The notes beneath the pieces were generated by a model. The model was not told the origin of the DNA and searched no databases. It was given only the letters and a program-made list of their open reading frames with translations. Positions 4,434 to 6,800 of a stretch of DNA of 6,800 nucleotides are shown in pieces (position 1 is the stretch's first letter; each line of letters begins with the position of its first letter). Both the position numbers and the translations under genes were made by a program. Origin of the DNA: Humitalea sp038249305 (lineage in GTDB: Bacteria; Pseudomonadota; Alphaproteobacteria; Acetobacterales; Acetobacteraceae); assembly GCA_038249305.1 (NCBI GenBank), contig JBBRWI010000204.1:1-6800 (forward strand). Direction: 5' to 3'.

Positions 4434-6049
4434 TGTTCGACATCGTCATCGTCGGCGCGGGATCGGCGGGGTCGCTGCTGGCCATGCGCCTGGCCGGCGC
4501 CGGGCTGTCGGTCGCGGTGATCGAGGCCGGCGGGCATGACCGCCACCCCTGGGTCCATATCCCCGCCGGCTACGCCAAGATCCTGACACATCCGCGGCTG
4601 ACCTGGGGGTTCCGCACGGCGGCCGACGATGCGCTCGGCCTGCCCGCCTACGACTATCCGCGCGGCAAGGTCTGGGGCGGGTCGTCGTCGATCAACGGCC
4701 TGGGGCATGTGCGCGGGCATCCGTCGGACTACGACCTCTGGACCCAGCACGGCGCCACGGGCTGGGGGTGGGAGGCGATGCTGCCGGCGCTTTCCGCGCA
4801 TGAATGCTACGGCGGCGACGACCCGGACGGGCTGCGCGGTCGCGACGGCCCCATCCCCGTCTCGCCGCTGGCGGAAACCCCGCCCCTGCTCGCGCGCATG
4901 GTCGCGGCGGCCGAAGCCATCGGCATTCCGCACAATCCCGACATGAACGGCGCCCGGCGCGAGGGTGTGGCCCTGTTCCAGCAGACCCGGCGCGGCCGGG
5001 CGCGGGTGTCCGCCGCGCGCGCCTGCCTGATCCCGGCGCTCCGCACCGGGCGGGTCAAGATCATCGACCAGGCGCTGGCCCGGCGCATCGTGATCGAGGA
5101 TGGCCGCGCCATCGGCGTCGCCATCCGCCGCGACGGCACGGACAGCATCGTGCGCGCCGCGCGGGAGGTAATCCTTTCGGCCGGCGCGATCGGCAGCCCG
5201 CATCTGCTGATGCTGTCGGGGCTGGGGCCGGCCGAGGCGCTCGCCGCACAAGGCATCGCGCCGCTGCGCGACATCCCCGGCATCGGCCAGAACCTGCAGG
5301 ACCATTTCATCGTGCGGCTGACCTGGCGGCTGGCTGACCACCGATGGTCCGCCAACCGCCGCATCACCTGGCCACGCCTGGGGCTGGAAGCAGCGCGCTG
5401 GCTGTTCCAGGCGCGCGGCGCATTGACCTGGTCGCCCGGCATGATGGCGGTTTTTGCCGATACCCGGCGGATCGCGGCGGGGCGTCCCGCCGATGCCGAT
5501 ACGGTGCCCGATGTGCAGTTCAACGCGGGGCCGCTGTCCTGGCAGCCCGGCCGCATCGGCGTGCCGGAGGATTTGCCGGGCGCCACCACCGGCGTCTGGC
5601 AATGCCGGCCGGAAAGCCGGGGGTCGGTGACGCTGGCGTCCCCCGATCCTGCCGCCGCACCGCGCATCGCGCCGCGGTATCTGGCGACGCCGGGTGATCG
5701 GGATGCGCTGCTGCGCGGCCTGCGCCTGGCGCGGCGCTGGATGCACGCAGATCCGCTGCGTGGCATCGTCACCGGGGAAGTGCGCCCCGGCCCGGACATC
5801 ACCGACGATGCCGGCCTGCTGGCGTTTGCGCGTGCAGCGGGCGGCACGGTTTACCACCCCTGCGGCACCGTCCGCATGGGGGGCCGCGAGGCACCGCTGG
5901 ACCCGCAACTGCGGCTGCGTGGGGTGGAAGGATTGCGGGTGATCGATGCCAGCGTTTTCCCGACCATTCCGGTCTGCAACATCAACGCGACGGTGCTGGC
6001 GGTGGCGGAACGCGGGGCGGCGATGGTGATCGCGGAGGGGCGCGGGTGA
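4430..6049 (+). CDS. GMC family FAD-dependent oxidoreductase (choline/alcohol dehydrogenase-like)
   Basis: A 539-residue glucose-methanol-choline oxidoreductase, the family that oxidises alcohol groups to aldehydes using FAD. The Rossmann motif GAGSAG is at residues 9-14 and the ribose-binding acidic residue Glu32 follows in VIEAGG. GMC signature 1 lies at 79-96 (GKVWGGSSSING) and signature 2 at 252-266 (GAIGSPHLLMLSGLG). The catalytic pair is present: His476 in TVYHPCGTVRMG and Asn519 in CNINATVLAVAERGA. Ile88 sits where choline oxidase has its FAD-linked His, so FAD is probably non-covalent. There is no signal peptide, so it is likely cytoplasmic. The substrate cannot be read from sequence. 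No betaine-aldehyde dehydrogenase or Bet gene is nearby, so a BetA assignment is not justified. Start 4430 overlaps the lysR stop; ATG 4433 is an equally possible start one residue later. The gene ends 20 bases before the converging lipoprotein gene. Confidence 0.93.
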   Translation: MMFDIVIVGAGSAGSLLAMRLAGAGLSVAVIEAGGHDRHPWVHIPAGYAKILTHPRLTWGFRTAADDALGLPAYDYPRGKVWGGSSSINGLGHVRGHPSDYDLWTQHGATGWGWEAMLPALSAHECYGGDDPDGLRGRDGPIPVSPLAETPPLLARMVAAAEAIGIPHNPDMNGARREGVALFQQTRRGRARVSAARACLIPALRTGRVKIIDQALARRIVIEDGRAIGVAIRRDGTDSIVRAAREVILSAGAIGSPHLLMLSGLGPAEALAAQGIAPLRDIPGIGQNLQDHFIVRLTWRLADHRWSANRRITWPRLGLEAARWLFQARGALTWSPGMMAVFADTRRIAAGRPADADTVPDVQFNAGPLSWQPGRIGVPEDLPGATTGVWQCRPESRGSVTLASPDPAAAPRIAPRYLATPGDRDALLRGLRLARRWMHADPLRGIVTGEVRPGPDITDDAGLLAFARAAGGTVYHPCGTVRMGGREAPLDPQLRLRGVEGLRVIDASVFPTIPVCNINATVLAVAERGAAMVIAEGRG

Positions 6050-6069
6050 AGCCACCGCGCCTTGATGCG

Positions 6070-6366
6070 TCAGAAGCGGGACAGGCCCCGCGCCTCCACC
6101 CCGCCCGGCAGCGGCAGGCCCTTGCGCCGCAGGCAAGCGTTGAAAGTGCGGCGCTCGGCCTCGGCGACCTCGGCCCGCACGCGGTCCATGTTGTTCTGGT
6201 TCTGGAAGTTCATGCCGCGATTGGCGGCGATCACACCGGGGTCGCGTCGCGCCTCGCCACGGCAGGCGGCGACTTCAGGGCTGTCGTTCAGGCTGCGCTG
6301 ACCGGCGACCGGGCCGCCGCAGCCGGCCAGGAGGAGGGCTGCGAGCAAAAGGGCCAGGCGGGTCAT
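6070..6366 (-). CDS. Small predicted lipoprotein of unknown function
   Basis: A 98-residue predicted lipoprotein. Residues 1-15 are a signal peptide (MTRLALLLAALLLAG) ending in the lipobox LAGC, with Cys16 as the lipidation site. The +2 residue is Gly, which suggests outer-membrane sorting by the Lol system. The mature part contains PEVAACRGEARRDP (29-43), an Asn/Gln-rich stretch NFQNQNN (53-59), a charged helix RVRAEVAEAERRTFNACLRRKG (62-83), and a short Gly/Pro tail. Cys35 and Cys78 could form a disulfide. I recognise no named family. The start at 6366 is set by the signal peptide and by the four-base ATGA overlap with the nudC stop, so it is translated with nudC. It converges on the GMC gene with only 20 bases between the stops and no obvious terminator. 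Confidence 0.82.
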   Translation of the reverse strand: MTRLALLLAALLLAGCGGPVAGQRSLNDSPEVAACRGEARRDPGVIAANRGMNFQNQNNMDRVRAEVAEAERRTFNACLRRKGLPLPGGVEARGLSRF

Positions 6367-6800
6367 GCGTGTTCCAACCAATCCTCGATCAGGCGGCGGG
6401 CGATGCTGTCCACGCGCGGCAGGCTGAAGCCGCCCGCCGCCGGGTCGCGCAACTCGGCGCGGCTGAACCAGCGCGCGTCGCGCAATTCCTCCGGGTCGAT
6501 GGTGATCGCCTCGGACAGCGCTTCGCCGTAGAAGCCCAGCATGATGCTGGCCGGGAAGGGCCAAGGCTGGCTGGAGTGGTAGCGCACGCCACCGACGGCG
6601 ACGCCGGTTTCCTCGGCAACCTCGCGCCGCACCGCTTCCTCCAGGCTTTCGCCGGGTTCGACGAAGCCCGCCAGGGTCGAATACATCGTCACCAGCGGAA
6701 ACCGCTGCGAATGGCCGAGCAGGCAATGATCGCCCCGCACCACCAGCATGATGACCGCGGGGTCGGTGCGCGGGAAATGCTGCGCGCCGCAGCCCGTGCA
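6363..6800 (-). CDS. nudC: NudC, NAD(H) pyrophosphatase / NAD-RNA decapping Nudix hydrolase, 5'-partial
   Basis: This is the C-terminal 145 residues of NudC, which hydrolyses NADH to NMNH and AMP and, in E. coli, removes NAD caps from RNA. The frame is open to the right edge and its first visible residues, CTGC followed by AQHFPRTDPAVIMLV, are the second half of the four-cysteine zinc site, so the start lies beyond the window. The Nudix box is intact at visible residues 45-67: G-x5-E-x7-REVAEETGV, with catalytic glutamates at 63-64. The NudC-specific motif SQPWPFP follows at 77-83 and is diagnostic against other Nudix enzymes. The end of the family fold is present (EELRDARWFSRAEL, then SIARRLIEDWL). 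It is probably the upstream gene of a two-gene unit with the lipoprotein. Confidence 0.95.
   Translation of the reverse strand, partial: CTGCGAQHFPRTDPAVIMLVVRGDHCLLGHSQRFPLVTMYSTLAGFVEPGESLEEAVRREVAEETGVAVGGVRYHSSQPWPFPASIMLGFYGEALSEAITIDPEELRDARWFSRAELRDPAAGGFSLPRVDSIARRLIEDWLEHA

Noticed and set aside
4430..6049. Naming the GMC gene betA (choline dehydrogenase)
   Set aside because: GMC family members share all the motifs seen. There is no betB, betI or transporter in the window, and substrate cannot be read from these residues.
6050..6069. Terminator between the converging GMC and lipoprotein genes
   Set aside because: The 20 bases contain no stem-loop or T tract that I can see.
3992..6136. 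714-codon minus-strand open frame opposite lysR and the GMC gene
   Set aside because: It crosses two clear plus-strand genes, is low-complexity Arg/Gly/Pro/His-rich, and shows no domain. Length alone is not evidence in high-GC DNA.

Overview
The window is GC-rich (roughly 70% by eye), with dense genes, strongly G/C-ending codons and many 1-4 base gene overlaps. It reads as chromosomal DNA of an alphaproteobacterium. The Lon-N/Trm112/DUF971 trio, the one-cysteine Trm112 variant and the character of the protease and NudC suggest Rhodospirillales/Acetobacteraceae (Roseomonas-like). That placement is an inference from protein character, not from a marker gene. No rRNA, tRNA, CRISPR array, transposase or phage gene is visible.

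Layout, left to right. (1) Positions 2-1258, plus strand: a housekeeping cluster of a stand-alone Lon substrate-binding-domain protein (5' end outside the window), a Trm112-family protein and a DUF971 (GBBH-like N-terminal domain) protein; the last two overlap by one base. (2) Positions 1243-1434, minus strand: a CopZ-like heavy-metal-associated-domain protein whose 3' end overlaps the DUF971 gene tail-to-tail by 16 bases. (3) Positions 1554-2606, plus strand, divergent from it: an exported trypsin-like serine protease with an extra N-terminal domain and an intact His-Asp-Ser triad. (4) Positions 2607-2970: a 364-base gap without a convincing gene. It holds a 52-base imperfect palindrome of dispersed-repeat type with a GANTC site over its loop, and a strong hairpin just after the doxX stop. 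(5) Positions 2971-6049: a DoxX-family membrane protein (minus) divergent from a LysR-type regulator (plus), whose last codons overlap the start of a GMC-family FAD oxidoreductase. (6) Positions 6070-6800, minus strand: nudC (5' part outside the window) overlapping by four bases a small predicted lipoprotein.

Functional picture: the left block looks like protein quality control, RNA/translation upkeep and metal handling. The central block looks like a LysR-controlled redox unit, in which the regulator probably governs its own operon with the GMC enzyme and perhaps the divergent doxX. The right block is NAD(H)/NAD-capped RNA turnover plus an envelope lipoprotein of unknown role. I found no clearly new multi-gene system. 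The best leads are the GANTC-tipped palindrome, the LysR-GMC/DoxX arrangement and the protease with an accessory domain.
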